Assembly: GCA_009667805.1 (NCBI GenBank)
Contig: CM019067.1
Location: 165,837,073-165,901,072, forward strand
Reading direction: 5' to 3'
Length of the DNA stretch: 64,000 nucleotides
Source of the DNA: Leptobrachium leishanense
Lineage: Eukaryota; Chordata; Amphibia; Anura; Megophryidae
The notes beneath the pieces are model-generated. The model saw only the letters and a list, made by a program, of their open reading frames with translations. It had not been told where the DNA came from and searched no databases. The position numbers and the translations under genes are program-made. Of the stretch, positions 34,937-46,866 are shown piece after piece; positions within the stretch are counted from its first letter, which is position 1; each line of letters begins with the position of its first letter.

Positions 34937-35255
34937 GGGCTGGTGCTAACGGATTCTGCAGCAGCGTAATCCATTAGCACCAAGTCCAGGCTGTGGTTAA
35001 CTTTTTGCTAACCACAGCCGGACGTTAATCAGTGTTAGGACTTTGTAATCCTAATGCTGATTAACATTTTGCACTCCCCATGTTAAGTATAGGGAGCGCG
35101 AAGAACAGTAACCTCATGCTGAAAAGCACAAGGTACCAAACGGTAACAGGTTAACCCGTTAGCGTTTGGACTGTAATATGCGGTAGCCATCGGGGCTAAT
35201 GTTAATGCTCACGCAAGTGATTGCTAACGTTAGCACCAAGAATGTAATGTGGCCC
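34937..35255. mobile_element. Harbinger-like fragment made of hairpins
   Basis: The right terminus GAATGTAATGTGGCCC resembles the Harbinger-like MITE ends (GGGCC...TTACATTC). Inside are stacked palindromes: GGTGCTAACGGATT / AATCCATTAGCACC (34941-34981), GGCTGTGGTTA / TAACCACAGCC (34988-35018), GTTAATCAGTGTTAGGA / TCCTAATGCTGATTAAC (35025-35066), plus the block TTAAGTATAGG shared with the MITEs at 24216 and 51539. I cannot find the left terminus. Confidence 0.5.
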
Positions 35256-35573
35256 TACATGTTTACTTGGTTCTGAGTATCATGGTGCGAAGTATGGGAT
35301 TACTGTATGTATTATCTCGGATCAGTGACTGTACTGTGAATCTCTCAATAAAAATCTTGTGAAAGAAAAACATGGATTAGATGTGAAATGTGTTTAGTGC
35401 CCTTTTCTTCACTGTATTCAGTTCCTATCCATAATGTGGAACTGAAGCAGAACAGAGTATGATATGCTCTTCTCAATAATGTGGATTTCTGTGTGTTTGT
35501 CTTCTATTAAAACATAGCCATCTGTATCACTATCCATGATGTGAGTGTGATACTGATTTAAGCAAGATCCTGT

Positions 35574-36617
35574 TGTCAGGCTCGGCGTGTGGATGCTGGG
35601 CAAGAGTGAGTCTAGTATGCGGTGACGCAGCAGAGGCCAGACAAATTTGCAGAGCAACTGAATATTTTATTGAAATACACAGGGGTAGGGGCAACACAGA
35701 TACAGAAGTGAAACTAAGAAGTGTATAAACAATACAGGAGAAGGGCTAGACGAGACTGAATCCAGAATAGTAAGAAATAGAAACTAGAGAGCATAGGGAG
35801 AAACTAAGCAGATGAGAGACTGGAAGGAGACTAATAGGAAAAGCGAAGCAGAAGGACTAGACAGGAAAGGAGCTTAAGAGAAAAAGAACTAAACTGCAAG
35901 AAATAGGGGTGAGGCAGAAATATTCAAATACTAGCAAGAGAGAGGACTAGTAAAAGGAAAGATAAGAACAGGGGTAAGGCAGAAATAGTTAAATAGACTA
36001 AACAGAGTATGAGCAAAGAATATCTATAAATATATATAACAAATACCGAATACAGGGAAACCAGAACTAAGACAAAACAGAGGGGGTAGATACAGGAACA
36101 ATAGGTATAATGGACCTTGCAGGTATCGTAGTCCAACAGAGCAGAAAGTTTGTGGCAGGCGGTTGGCAATGATTAGTCCATTTCCATAGCAGAGAGTCGG
36201 TACACTTGTAATCCAATGAATGGGGATATTCAGAGAGTAAACGTTATTCAAATCCAAGGGTCTGTAAACAGGTAAGCCAAAACAGAATGGAAGTGTCCAG
36301 AACTCACGAATGGAGAAGGAGGTCTTCAGACAAACTTGAATGCTGCAGAAACAAGACAGGTCCACACTCCTAGGAGACTTCTATGAAAGTGCTGGTCAGA
36401 CACACAATCACAATCACAATCAACGCAGAAGCAAGGATATTTGGGAGTAGCTCCTATTTATGGAGGCTACGCAGGTGGGATGAGCCACACCTGGTGCTCT
36501 GTGGATTGCCAGGAAAAGTTCAAACTGGAGCCCAGGAACCTGAATGTAGCAATGAATGTTAAAAACAAAAAGGGTTTGCTGGAGCTGGGCCAGTGAATCC
36601 TGGCCCTCCAGCAGACA
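35574..36617 (-). mobile_element. Probable solo LTR, minus strand
   Basis: On the minus strand the sequence starts TGTCTGCTGGAGGGCCAG and ends GCCGAGCCTGACA. It has a TATA-like CATAAATAGG (complement of 36453-36462), a long pyrimidine-rich R/U5-like region and an AATAAA (complement of 35666-35671) about 90 bp before the end. These features in this order suggest an LTR. I do not find a matching 5-bp target duplication and see no gag or pol, so the edges are uncertain. Confidence 0.45.
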
Positions 36618-36825
36618 TTTAGAGAGGGTCTGTATGTTGTATGCTCTTGTTAGTAATATATGTGGACTTTGTGCTTGTATTCTGCCATTCGTATTATTTT
36701 TAATTTTAGAGAACAAATCAGCACTTTTTAAGTGTTAACGTGCTGAACTGAAGGTCCAAGTGAAGTGTATTTCTTCTCATATAAGATTCTAAAAATTCAT
36801 GCAGCCTTGCAATCCGCAGCTCTAA

Positions 36826-37253
36826 GGCTAGGGTCAGAGTGGGGCAGTCGGAACGCGCGTGCAGGCGCACTAAATCACGGCGGCAGTAGCAGCACATAAC
36901 GGCCAATGACGGCCAATATACGCAGTACGTGCGTACAAAAGTGCGCCGACACCACGCAACCGGCAAATGAACGCATTTTTCTCAGAACGTGAAACCGCTG
37001 CTACAGACGTACAGAGTGCGCTGCGGCCGCATGGCAGCGTGTGTGCGTGATTAGGAGACGTCAGACGCTGCTAGTGTGCGGCCTACATAACGTTCAAACA
37101 GCCGGATTTCCCTAGAATTGCGTTGGTGAGTACCTGCGACTGTGCGACTGTGGTCGTCTGACCACTTAAGCGTATTCCGTGAAAAAATGCGTGCGCACGC
37201 ATCGACGTACATTTTGACGGTGGCGCAGAAAATGCGCTCATCTGTCCCTAGCC
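36826..37253. mobile_element. CpG-rich MITE with TAA target duplication
   Basis: Ends GGCTAGGGTCAGAGTG and TCATCTGTCCCTAGCC, flanked by TAA at 36823-36825 and 37254-37256, fitting PIF/Harbinger. The interior is rich in GCGTGCG-type words and has no transposase. Interval 37257-37949 that follows shows no gene. Confidence 0.68.
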
Positions 37254-37949
37254 TAACAATGGCTACCACTATACTGCCAATCAGCAGTTTGATGTGCAGC
37301 CTCCTCGTCTGGAGGTGACACAATTGAATGCTATTCAGTTTTGTTGAAGTTTATTGCGCGTTTTGTGTTAGTGAACTTTTTCAGTGCGTACACTAGAATT
37401 CAGTTTCCAAATGTGCTAATTTATGTTTTAACAAAACAACAAGTAACAGCTGTAATGAAACAAATGCACAGCTTTAAGTCTTCAGATGGAGTAGTAACCA
37501 ACTTCTGTGTATTGACATATAATGATTTGCATATAATAATAATGTTGAGATGCAGTAGGAAGCTGAACTCTTAAACAAATTTGAATAAGCTTAAAGATTG
37601 ATGCCGGTAATGATTTGAAGAAAGGAATTGTTTACTCTTGTTTTCTGTAGTGTTAATTAGAAGCAGATGGCAAAATAAGATGATGTATAAAACCGCAATT
37701 TATCTTCATTTTTACACAGGTAGAATTCATACCATCCATCAATTAATCCTTCATAGCTCAAAGACTACAAAGACGTTACAATTAATACGCACGTAGTAAA
37801 GTAACATAAAATGAGACAAAAGAAGAAAAGCACGAAGAACCTCAGTGTTGAAGAATTACAGTTATATAGCTATAATTTTTATGCTACAGTACTTCATTTA
37901 GAAATTACATTGGAAAGTTTTATGTGACACTTCCCCCAAAATAGCTGTA

Positions 37950-38794
37950 CACTGTGGGGGTTATTCAGAGAGATCCGAAATGTCACCGAAATGTAACTGG
38001 ACACTGAATTTCAACATACTGGGACATTTCGGGGCCATTCGGTTATTCAGAGAGCAGGCAGTTTGCCAAATTCTGGCGAATTGCCTGCAAGTACGGTGCC
38101 TGTTCGAGGGCAGTGAAATCCCCCATAGAGAAGCAATGGTTCGTATATTCACAGAACACCCAACAGCAGGGAAAAGTTGCCGAATAACGCCCTGCTGTTC
38201 AGTGGTTTAATTCTGCAGGTTTATACAGGCGAATCCCATAAACCTCAATGTTAAAAATATTCCCGATTTAATCCAATATCTAATAAACCGTTTATTATTT
38301 TATTTTGCTGTAAAAAGTCTCTTTATTTATTGATTTTTTTAGGATCTTTTAGGCATTTTCGGGATTTTTTCAGCAACATTTTTTTCAGTTTTTTCTTTTA
38401 TATCGTGTTTTCTTTTTCTATAACAGACCTTTTTAGTATCACTCATTGGATCTTATATGAAAATTACAGACATTCTCATTCAGTAGTTTTTTTGCAAACA
38501 GCGCTTCAATTTTGAAACTTTCAAGCGTTCTTTTTTTTTTTTTAACCATGTTCGTCTGCTTGCCGGATTTTCCGGCGGTTGCTCTGTGCTGTGCTCGGCG
38601 GATCGTCTGGCTTTTCCGGCGTGCTCGGTGAAGTTTTGCAGTGGTTTCTGCGGGCTTTCGGTGAGTGTTCGGCGGGTTTTCCCTGCACTACGGGGGGCCT
38701 GCGGTGCTTGCTGAATACACTCAGGGGCGCCAAAATAAAATCGCCAAATCGTCCCAAAGTGCTGGGACTTTTCGATTCTCTCTGAATAACCTTG
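37950..38794 (+). mobile_element. TA-MITE B, complete reference copy
   Basis: CACTGTGGGGGTTATTCAGA at the left and TCTCTGAATAACCTTG at the right, flanked by TA (37948-37949 and 38795-38796). Contains the family blocks ATCCGAAATGTCACCGAA, TCTGGCGAATTGCC, CCCCCATAGAGAAGC, ATGTTAAAAATATTCCC and the TTCGGCGG-type right arm. No coding content. Confidence 0.8.
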
Positions 38795-38853
38795 TATGTA
38801 TATCCAGTACACGCAGTGGAATCCAACCTTTCACTGAGATCACAGACCTAGTG

Positions 38854-39727
38854 ACATAATAACAATGAAAAACAAAAATTGGTGGTGTTGCGCTAAAAGA
38901 AATAAAAAACGTAATAAACTTGTGTATGGTCTATTTTGAAGGCATGATATACTGCACAGCAAAAAAGAGAAAGAAAGTTCTATTTCTCAATAGTTCGTTC
39001 AATGGATATCCAGTCTCTGTTGTAGAAAGGATTTTCAGTAAAATCTTCCAAAACTTTGGAACGAATGACCACTTCTTGGTGAGTCTTCATTAAAAAGTAT
39101 GTATCTCGGAAAAAGAAAAACTCGATAGTGTTATACCGTTATTAATGTGTATACAAATCTACTGACATAATATACGTACAGTAAAAAGAGGTAGTGGGTT
39201 TAGGATTTGATCTCACCCACTGCCAGATAAAACATCACGTCCCAGTCAAGTTTTATCTGGCAGTGGGTGAGATCAAATCCTAAACCCACTACCTCTTTTT
39301 ACTGTACGTATATTATGTCAGTAGATTTGTATACACATTAATAAACGGTATAACACTATCGAGTTTTTCTTTTTCCGAGATACATACTTTTTAATGAAGA
39401 CTCACCAAAGAAGTGGTCATTCGTTCCAAAGTTTTGGAAGATTTTACTGAAAATCCTTTCTACAACAGAGACTGGATATCCATTGAACGAACTATTGAGA
39501 AATAGAACTTTCTTTCTCTTTTTTGCTGTGCAGTATATCATGCCTTCAAAATAGACCATACACAAGTTTATTACGTTTTTTATTTCTTTTAGCGCAACAC
39601 CACCAATTTTTGTTTTTCATGTTATATGCTTTCTGAATTTGGTGGATATCAGGGTGGTGTTTTTTTGCTGCTCATTGTTTTTGGGTGTTTCCACAGTATA
39701 AACCCTCTTTACATAATAACAATGAAA
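38854..39727. repeat. Near-perfect 0.84 kb foldback insertion with 17-bp direct repeats
   Basis: The identical 17-mer ACATAATAACAATGAAA stands at 38854-38870 and 39711-39727. Between them the arms 38865-39233 and 39250-39620 are reverse complements over about 370 bp. Reading them against each other I find no substitution, only two one-base differences in short T runs (near 39064 and 39140 of the left arm). The loop is 16 bp. A 90-bp unpaired tail (39621-39710) ends AAACCCTCTTT. A direct repeat of this length suggests target-primed retrotransposition rather than a cut-and-paste transposon. No open frame of note. Confidence 0.88.
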
Positions 39728-39959
39728 CCAAAAATGTGCCCGTAGCAAATGGAACTATGTCGTAAATCCTGCAAAAACATCGGGCACTATTTCAATTGAT
39801 CTGTTAAGCAAACGGCTTGAGCTGTGACCTCGCTGTCATTATAAGTGTAGGTATAGTATTGTAGGTACTGTAGTATTCACAAGAAAGTTGATCTACAGCC
39901 GCCCAACATGAGTCGTGGTTAAGGGCCTGGAAATGGAATTAGTCTAGTGCAGTGTTTCC

Positions 39960-40141
39960 CAAACCTCTCTTCAGGGCCCTCAACCAGGCAAGATTTTGCA
40001 GATCACCTCGGAGAAATGCAGGTTGAATCCAGCAATCACTGAGCAGCAAATTACATCACCTGTGCTGTGCTCTAGATATCTGGAAAACCTGGCATGTTAG
40101 TGGGTCCTGAGAACAGGTTTGGGAAACGCTGGTCTTGTGTG
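39960..40141. mobile_element. hAT MITE with CAGTGTTTCCCAAAC ends, copy 2
   Basis: CAGTGTTTCCCAAACCTCTC pairs with GTTTGGGAAACGCTG. The 8-bp flanks GTCTAGTG (39952-39959) and GTCTTGTG (40142-40149) differ at one base. Shares the interior word TGAGCAGCAAAT / CACCTGTGCTGTGCT with copy 1 at 23712 in inverted sense. Confidence 0.82.
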
Positions 40142-40335
40142 AATTAAGAAAAAACAAATAAAATATGGATTGAGGAGTATATGCCACCAAAAAAATTCAA
40201 AAGAGCATAAAAACATGATATATGTATGCTAAAAACAGGTCAAGTCACCAAGTCTCAGCTTTGAGGTTTCCCCATCACAAGATAAATGCATAATTTTGTA
40301 AATATGGGAAATGGTCTAATTTTTATTTTTATTTA

Positions 40336-40532
40336 GAAGGTATTTTACCAGGAAGGACACATTGAGATTTCTCTCGTTTTCAAGTATGTCCTGGGTGGCG
40401 ATTATGTACTGTTTTGTGTCTTGCCGAGGGACACTTACTGGAGGGGTGCTCTTACTGGGATTTGAGCTTGCATCTCCACAGTCTCTATGGTCATAGAGCA
40501 GTGATGTTGCCTCTACTCCACCCTGCCAGTAC
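40336..40532 (-). repeat. tRNA-derived SINE, copy 4, inverted
   Basis: The complement reads GGCAGGGTGGAGTAGAGGCA at the 5' end, then the family body, and ends TCCTGGTAAAATACCTTC with T-rich sequence at 40321-40335 (the A-tail complement). The B box is decayed. Confidence 0.78.
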
Positions 40533-42870
40533 CGTTATCACTGTGATAAAAATAAATGCCCATGAAACACCTGCATACTGCCCGTCACAGATCAACAAGG
40601 ACAGCAAATCACATCTGCAAGACATCCACAGCAAGTAAATGGATGCATGTAAAACCAAAAAAATGCATCTCAAACAAGCTGTAATCACATTATATACATA
40701 TATGTCCTCTAAAAGTTATAGTTTAATATCAATTAATATCTCAATAAATAGAATGTAAATAACCATATTTACACCAATATCCATATTTGAAGACTGAACA
40801 ATCTAAAACATGATATTTCAAAATAATCTCAGTCTTTGTGCAAGTAAGCATAGACATCTGAGACATGAAGATATTATCTTAGGGAATTTTCCAGCTGCTA
40901 GTTTTTAACAAACATAAGGTATTTTTTGACACGGTCTATCATTCACAATTAAAAAGATGTTAACTATATTAATTAGAGTTTCTATATAATGTAACTATGC
41001 TGATGGAATCTATATAAACCTTGATGCAAATCGATTTGTAACATGAATTTAAAAAATAGCTATCATTTGTCAAAGGAATTATGATGCAACGCAAGCTTCA
41101 TGATTCATTATGTTTAGGATTAAAATATATTGTGATCTGAATATTTTTTCTTCAAAAGACGTATGTTTCTTATTAAACCGTAAGAAAACTATAGTTGCAA
41201 ATGTTTAATGAAGGCAAACATTGTCACACATCACATAGCAGATACATATGTTCTTGATGAGCTATATTAAATATACATAATAGGTGTACAATGTTGAAAA
41301 GGTGAACAATTAGTGTTAATTAGGCTTGTTAAATGACCCGAAAGAGAACACTGTAATAACATAATACTCGTGGGGATTAAACATATTCTCTGTGATAGAT
41401 GAACGGAATAAAAAGCAACAAGTAAAATGAATGGCACTACACTGCCATTGGCATTTAATTGGATTAAACTAGACAGATAGCCTATGTACAACAAAGTGTA
41501 TTGGTGTTCATGATTGTAATGCACTTTCATTTCTTCTCATGAGAAGTCTCTTATCTTGAAATGTGAAAAGAAAAAATGTACCATATCTGTATTGCTTTTG
41601 TTCAAATATTGTGAATTAATAATGAATGCTTTTATCTGGCATTTGCATAGTAAGCTCTTAATGGATCTTTACCTAAGCAACTACACGACCTGGAAGGTAT
41701 GAACACTGGTGGCACAAGCAAACTGTGTCGTTTTTGAGATCATCTATATAGAAGTGTCTGCATTTTTCATATGCAACCTTTGAATCTGTTAATAAATAGG
41801 AGCACAAAATAATTGGAAATATACTTACCAATGTTCTTTTGTTATTTCTCAACTTTCAGCTTACACAGCTGGCTATTATCATCTTGATACATGTTTACAA
41901 GTATATAACTGCCTATAGCAACCCCATGGGAATCATACATTATGATTTATATTCTACAAATATGGAAAACCTCTCTTAAAGGGACACACTATACCCTGTA
42001 TACCCTGTGACCATGCAATGTGACAACCTGAGGCATCTCGAAAGGCTGATTCAGGCCTCTGAATACAGAGGATTAGTCCCACCCAGAAGCTGAGTATTGA
42101 TCACAGATGCCTGGATTTTGGGACATTTGGAACATTTCTCATCAATGTTTCTCAATGCACTCTGGCATGGAGAGCCGGGATGAACTGTACACACACTTGA
42201 ATGTCCAGCTTTCCCACGGTCAAGTGATACCTGGGGCTTGTGACATTTGGACTAGCACTGAGGGAGCCTGACGCTGGATTTAAGGTGAGTTTAAGGGAGC
42301 AGTTAGAGGTTGCTGTTTAACCCCTCTATTCCCCTGCCATTATACCTCTACAGTATCTCTGTATTATAAAAAAATAAAGATGTTTAGTAGTGATGCAGAT
42401 AGTTTAGAGATAAATAGATGACCATGGAATTAACTGTAAATGTATCTGTACTTCCATTAACATTTGTAGTAGGGAGATATGAATTGTTTACATTTACATT
42501 AAATGCAATATAGTTATCAATCATCATAGAATTGGCTGAATAGCTTAAAGGTAGTTCATGGACACCATGGTAGTGCAGATCAAGCTGAACACAAATGCCT
42601 ACCTGTATTTGTCACGTTATATGAGAAATTATGGATCCCAGGGAAAGTTTGAGTTCTTTTCGAATATTTGTTTAACTCAAATATTGTTGTCCTCTTAAGC
42701 CATGTGGCTCCTCAAATAGAAGGCACTTATCACATATATCATTCATACTTTGGAATGGAAGATATCTTTTAGGTAGGTATTTGTGCTGTATACTGTTAAA
42801 GGTGCTTAAAACACTAGATGGCCTTAACACAATCTATATTGCAGATCTATTCAGAATGAAAACCAGTTAG
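40533..42870. other. No gene recognised
   Basis: AT-rich, 2.3 kb. TTAAAGGGACACACTATA near 41978 looks like one terminus of a TTAA-type MITE, but I do not see the partner end. No motif-bearing frame. Confidence 0.45.
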
Positions 42871-44810
42871 TGTTACGTCCTGTGCCCCCTCTGGCTGAGG
42901 TGGACATTGCCATTGAAGTTCTGGACTTTAAGTTTATCTGGCGCCACCTCTGGCTTCTTTGAACTATGCATCTCAGTTCTGGACATTCAGTCACTTCCTG
43001 ACTTTAAGCCTGGACACACACACCTGGACTGAATTGCTAATGAACTCATGTGCGTAAAAGCAGGCAGCACCCAAAGAAGGAGGCTGCCTCATTTTGTTCT
43101 GGAGCTCATCGTGTTAGGTACTCTTTCTGATCCAAGCCTCCTAGTGATTCATGGTCTAGTCTAGTCTAGTTTGTTCTGTTCTGCATTCTGTGGTATTATC
43201 AGCGTCTGATCTGTGCTCTCAGTTTAGGCCATTTCCTCATTGTGTCTAGTGATGAGCTGAACACCCCCGTGTTCGGTTCGCATTCGAACTCGAACATTTT
43301 CAAAATTTGCGAACACGAACCAAACTCAATGCAAGTCAATGGGACTCGAAAGTTTGATTTTGAGAGTGCCCTCCAAGAGGGCATATATGCAAGATATTTG
43401 CCATAAAAGGTGTATGGGGGTCCGGGTAGTGCCCTGGGGAACAGGAAAGAAGGACAAAAAGTTTTAAAAAAAAGTTTTTAAAGGAACAGTGAGTTTTCCA
43501 TGAAATAAAGGTTAAGAATAAAAATGAACAATTCCTTCAAATATCGTGCCTAGGAGGTCCCCATAACCTGCCCGTGAAGTGGCGGATTTGTAGGATGTAT
43601 AGAAACATTTTTAAAAAAATGACATTTCAAATGACGGTAAATGGTTTTCCTTTAATCTATTCATAAACAACTGCTTGGGCGGCAGTCTGTATGAAAAGAG
43701 GAGACATTTTAGGACACACAGAACAAGTTTAGTGATTTTTTTGGCTAAATTATGGTGAAACGTATGCAGGCTTTGGATGAAAGTAACAATAGCTGCTTTA
43801 AAATTGGGCCTTTAGTGTCACAACAGTGCCGTCACACCGTAACCCCTCTGTGGTATTGTTGTGGAAGAGTGCAGGGTTGGACCCTGCGGTCAAATATTAA
43901 AAAGATATGAATCTGGTATAGGCGTCAGTGGCAGTGCACCCAAATATTGTGCCTTTGGTGCAGCAAGTGCCTTCACACCGTAAGTAACCCGTCTGTGGTA
44001 TTGTGGAAGAGTGCAGTGGTGGAGGTTTTGGTAATGTAGAAGAGATGCCCGATCTATTCAGTTACATCAGCAGCTATAACAAAACCGGGTCAGCAATGTT
44101 TAGGCACTTGTACTGCTCTATTGTATATGGTGAGAATCGGCGCACACCAGTAGCAACAGGAAGCAAACAGAACAGGCAGGGAATACACAGAGAGAATAGT
44201 CAAATGGCAGGCAAAGTCGGCAGCAGATCGGGTCCTCAGAACAAGCAGGGTCAGTAACAAGTATACAAACTGATTCGGTAAGCTAGCGATGCGGGAATAA
44301 AGGCTGAGACACACTGAGCGTGTAGTGATGCACAGCGTAGCGAAGCAAAGAGAAGCAAACATTTTGCAGGCTTGACTTCACTCCGCCTCGCAGCGTGTCT
44401 ACACTACATCACGTTTGCTTCTCACCGCACTGGACAGGAATCCACTAACTAAATTGAAATGTACACACAAAACCGTTTTATTTTCACAAAGCACATGTTA
44501 TATAGGCAAAAAACGTTGCTACTGAATAAAATACATCAAAAATTACTGTTAATTTAATAGGAATAGTATAAAAATATTAAAAAAAGGTAACCCCTGATCA
44601 TAAATATTATAGGGATACGGAGCGCCGTGTATAGAGTAGGGATGCATTGATACCACACACAGACATATACATATATATCAACATGGAGACCTATATATAC
44701 GTATATATCAACACGCAGATATATATATATATACACCCACCCACAGACCTCAGACCATATATACACATACTCACATGGGGGGGTTGCATGTGGACAATCT
44801 CAACTAAATG

Positions 44811-44940
44811 CTCCCCCCCCCCATTTGGCTGATCCCTCCAGAAGAAATGTTGAACCCGACAGAGCAGAGAATATATATATTATTCTCTACTCTATCGGGT
44901 TCAACATTTCTTCTGGAGGGTTCAATCAAATGGGGGAGGG
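44811..44940. repeat. Palindrome around an AT microsatellite
   Basis: CTCCAGAAGAAATGTTGAAC is mirrored by GTTCAACATTTCTTCTGGAG; arms of about 60 bp with an (AT)n centre at 44871-44881. Confidence 0.85.
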
Positions 44941-45136
44941 AAATAGTTGCCAAAATGTGTGTATAATACAAAACTGGATATATATATTTATAAGAATATA
45001 GATATATATCTTATCTATATATATATATATGTATATATCATACCTGCCCTTACCTTCCCCTATAAATTTGCTAAAAATATACATACAAAAAAAAAAAAAC
45101 ACTGCCTGAGACCCCACACAGTCCACATGCCACCCC

Positions 45137-45193
45137 CTCTACCTGGCTGAATGTATCTAATATATATAATTAAATACATTCAGCCAGGTAGAG
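45137..45193. repeat. Perfect 20-bp-arm palindrome
   Basis: CTCTACCTGGCTGAATGTAT at 45137-45156 and ATACATTCAGCCAGGTAGAG at 45174-45193, centre AT-rich. Confidence 0.85.
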
Positions 45194-45526
45194 AAAGAAA
45201 AAAATAGTTTTATTTTATGTTCCCGGAGACATTTAAAAATGTCCTCGGATTTTTTTTTTTTAGAAATGTGTCGCCTTACCTTAGCTTGGTGGTCAGTGGG
45301 GGCTCCCTGGATCATGGTTGTGGGGGGGTCTGCCATGGCCGCAGGTGCAGTGGCTCCCTCCCTGCGCTGCCTGTCTCTGCCACATGCACCCGGCGGCTAG
45401 CACGCACAGTCGCAGCTCTGTCATCGCATGCTCCTCAAGGGGATTCTTGGGAGGCCCCTGCAGGCTGCCCTCTACAGTGCCTGATTAGAGGGCCGTGTCT
45501 CCCTGATGTTTTAGTAACAAGAATGT

Positions 45527-45690
45527 TTTATCCCATAGGCTTTAATGTTAAAAATATTCCCGTTTTAATTCAATATCTAATAAACTGTTGCTTATAATAT
45601 TCTGCAGTAAAGAGTCTCTTTATTTCTAGATTTGTTAGTATTTTTTAAGCACTTTTTATACTTTTTTAGAAAAAAAAATATTCGAACTTT
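45527..45690 (+). repeat. TA-MITE B core block inside a hAT-like element
   Basis: CCCATAGGCTTTAATGTTAA through ATATTCCCGTTTTAATTCAA, TAATAAACTG and AGTCTCTTTATTTCTAGA closely follows 1325-1450 and 38225-38350 of TA-MITE B. No MITE B termini are present here. Confidence 0.75.
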
Positions 45691-46123
45691 TGGCAAACAT
45701 CCCAAAAAGTTCGAAGTTAGCGAACTGTCGAACGGCCGATGTTCGATGCGAACTCCGAACAGATCGAACCGAACAGCTCATCCCTAATCGTGTCCTAGCT
45801 TTATCCTGTCTGTCTCCTGGTCTCCTCCATGTCTTGTATTTCCCCTGTTGAGTTCAGTTTAACCCTTCCATCCTGCATTGCTTTTGTTTTCAGTATTTGG
45901 GTTTCTGCTTAGGTTTTGCTCAGTTCCCTGATTTCTGGTTTCATGTATATTTTGTTCTAAAACCTGCTGTCTGTTTTTTCTGGTTCCTCGTTGTTTATTA
46001 GTTTTTTTAGTAAATAAATTCCTTTATTTACTTTCTGTTCTCGGTTCATGTTTGTGCACTGCAATAGAGCTCACTCCCTCCTGTTCCATGTCTAGCCAGG
46101 TCCCCCCCAGTCATTACAGTTAG

Positions 46124-46866
46124 TCATTATTAAAATTTATAAATTAAAATGTTCTCTAAATGTTTAATCACTTTTATTGTATGTCTACGGGTGCACTGAT
46201 GGTTAGCTGAAAAAAATATAAATGTATATATATTTTTTATAAAACTGGCTCAAGTATTGTATATTATGTAATGTCTTAGAATTAACATACTTTTCTAGTC
46301 TAAAATAGGCAATATAAAATTGTATTTCAGGAAAAGCGTATAGTAAACAACTACAGTATGTAGTATTTTCTCCTATATAAGCTCTAATTGCCTGACAAAA
46401 TTAATACGTTTGAGATTTACAAGTATTTTGCGCTGGTGACAGCAACAACAAGTATCACATTAGTTAACTGTGCCAGCAAGTCGAATGACTGATAATAACT
46501 TGGGTATCTTTTGAAAGTACTTTGTACACTGTAGATACCACAGGGGATGTTTGCAAGAGAAATGCTGTCACTCTTAGTTGTGGATCTGCTCAAGCATTAA
46601 CCATAAGGAATTCTCTTTGTAGGAAGGTGGGATCTTAGTTTATTTATTTACTTTTTCCTGTTAAATCTTAAAAGGAATGCTCTCATCTGACAGGTCGCAT
46701 TAGAAATACTTTATTAGAAACTATTTTGCTGCACCTTCCACATGGACTACTTCAAAGACTTAGGGCCCTATTCCAAGTTTGGTGTTAACTTAACCAGAGC
46801 TGTTGTAAATTTACCACAGCTATTGGGCTATATTCCCTAGTTGCCGATAAGTTAAATACAGGAAAC
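46124..46866. other. No gene recognised
   Basis: AT-rich. At 46765-46790 AGGGCCCTATTCCAAGTTTG resembles a Harbinger-like MITE left end; the rest of the element is not evident. Confidence 0.4.

Larger units (their letters stand above)
43247..45786. mobile_element. hAT-like non-autonomous element 4 (2.5 kb), nested in solo LTR
   Basis: Ends TAGTGATGAGCTGAAC and GAACAGCTCATCCCTA. The 8-bp flanks ATTGTGTC (43239-43246) and ATCGTGTC (45787-45794) differ at one base. The outer arms contain GTTCGGTTCGCATTCGAAC and its complement. Inside are an imperfect 145-bp duplication (43810-44030), AT microsatellites (44660-44760 and 44970-45040), two palindromes and a core block shared with TA-MITE B. No transposase frame is recognised. 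Confidence 0.8.
42871..46118 (+). mobile_element. Solo LTR, split by a hAT-like element
   Basis: Begins TGTTACGTCCTGTGCC and ends CCCCAGTCATTACA, with the identical 5-bp duplication GTTAG at 42866-42870 and 46119-46123. After removing the nested insertion the LTR is about 700 bp. It has CGTAAAAGC as a weak TATA-like word near 43053, a pyrimidine-rich second half and AATAAA at 46013-46018, about 100 bp before the end. TG...CA ends plus a 5-bp duplication fit Ty3-type or endogenous retroviral LTRs. No internal gag or pol is present, so this is the remnant of recombination between two LTRs. Confidence 0.85.

Noticed and set aside
35574..36617. Complete LTR retrotransposon spanning 35.5-46 kb
   Set aside because: The two LTR-like sequences differ in sequence and orientation, and no gag, protease or polymerase motif lies between them.
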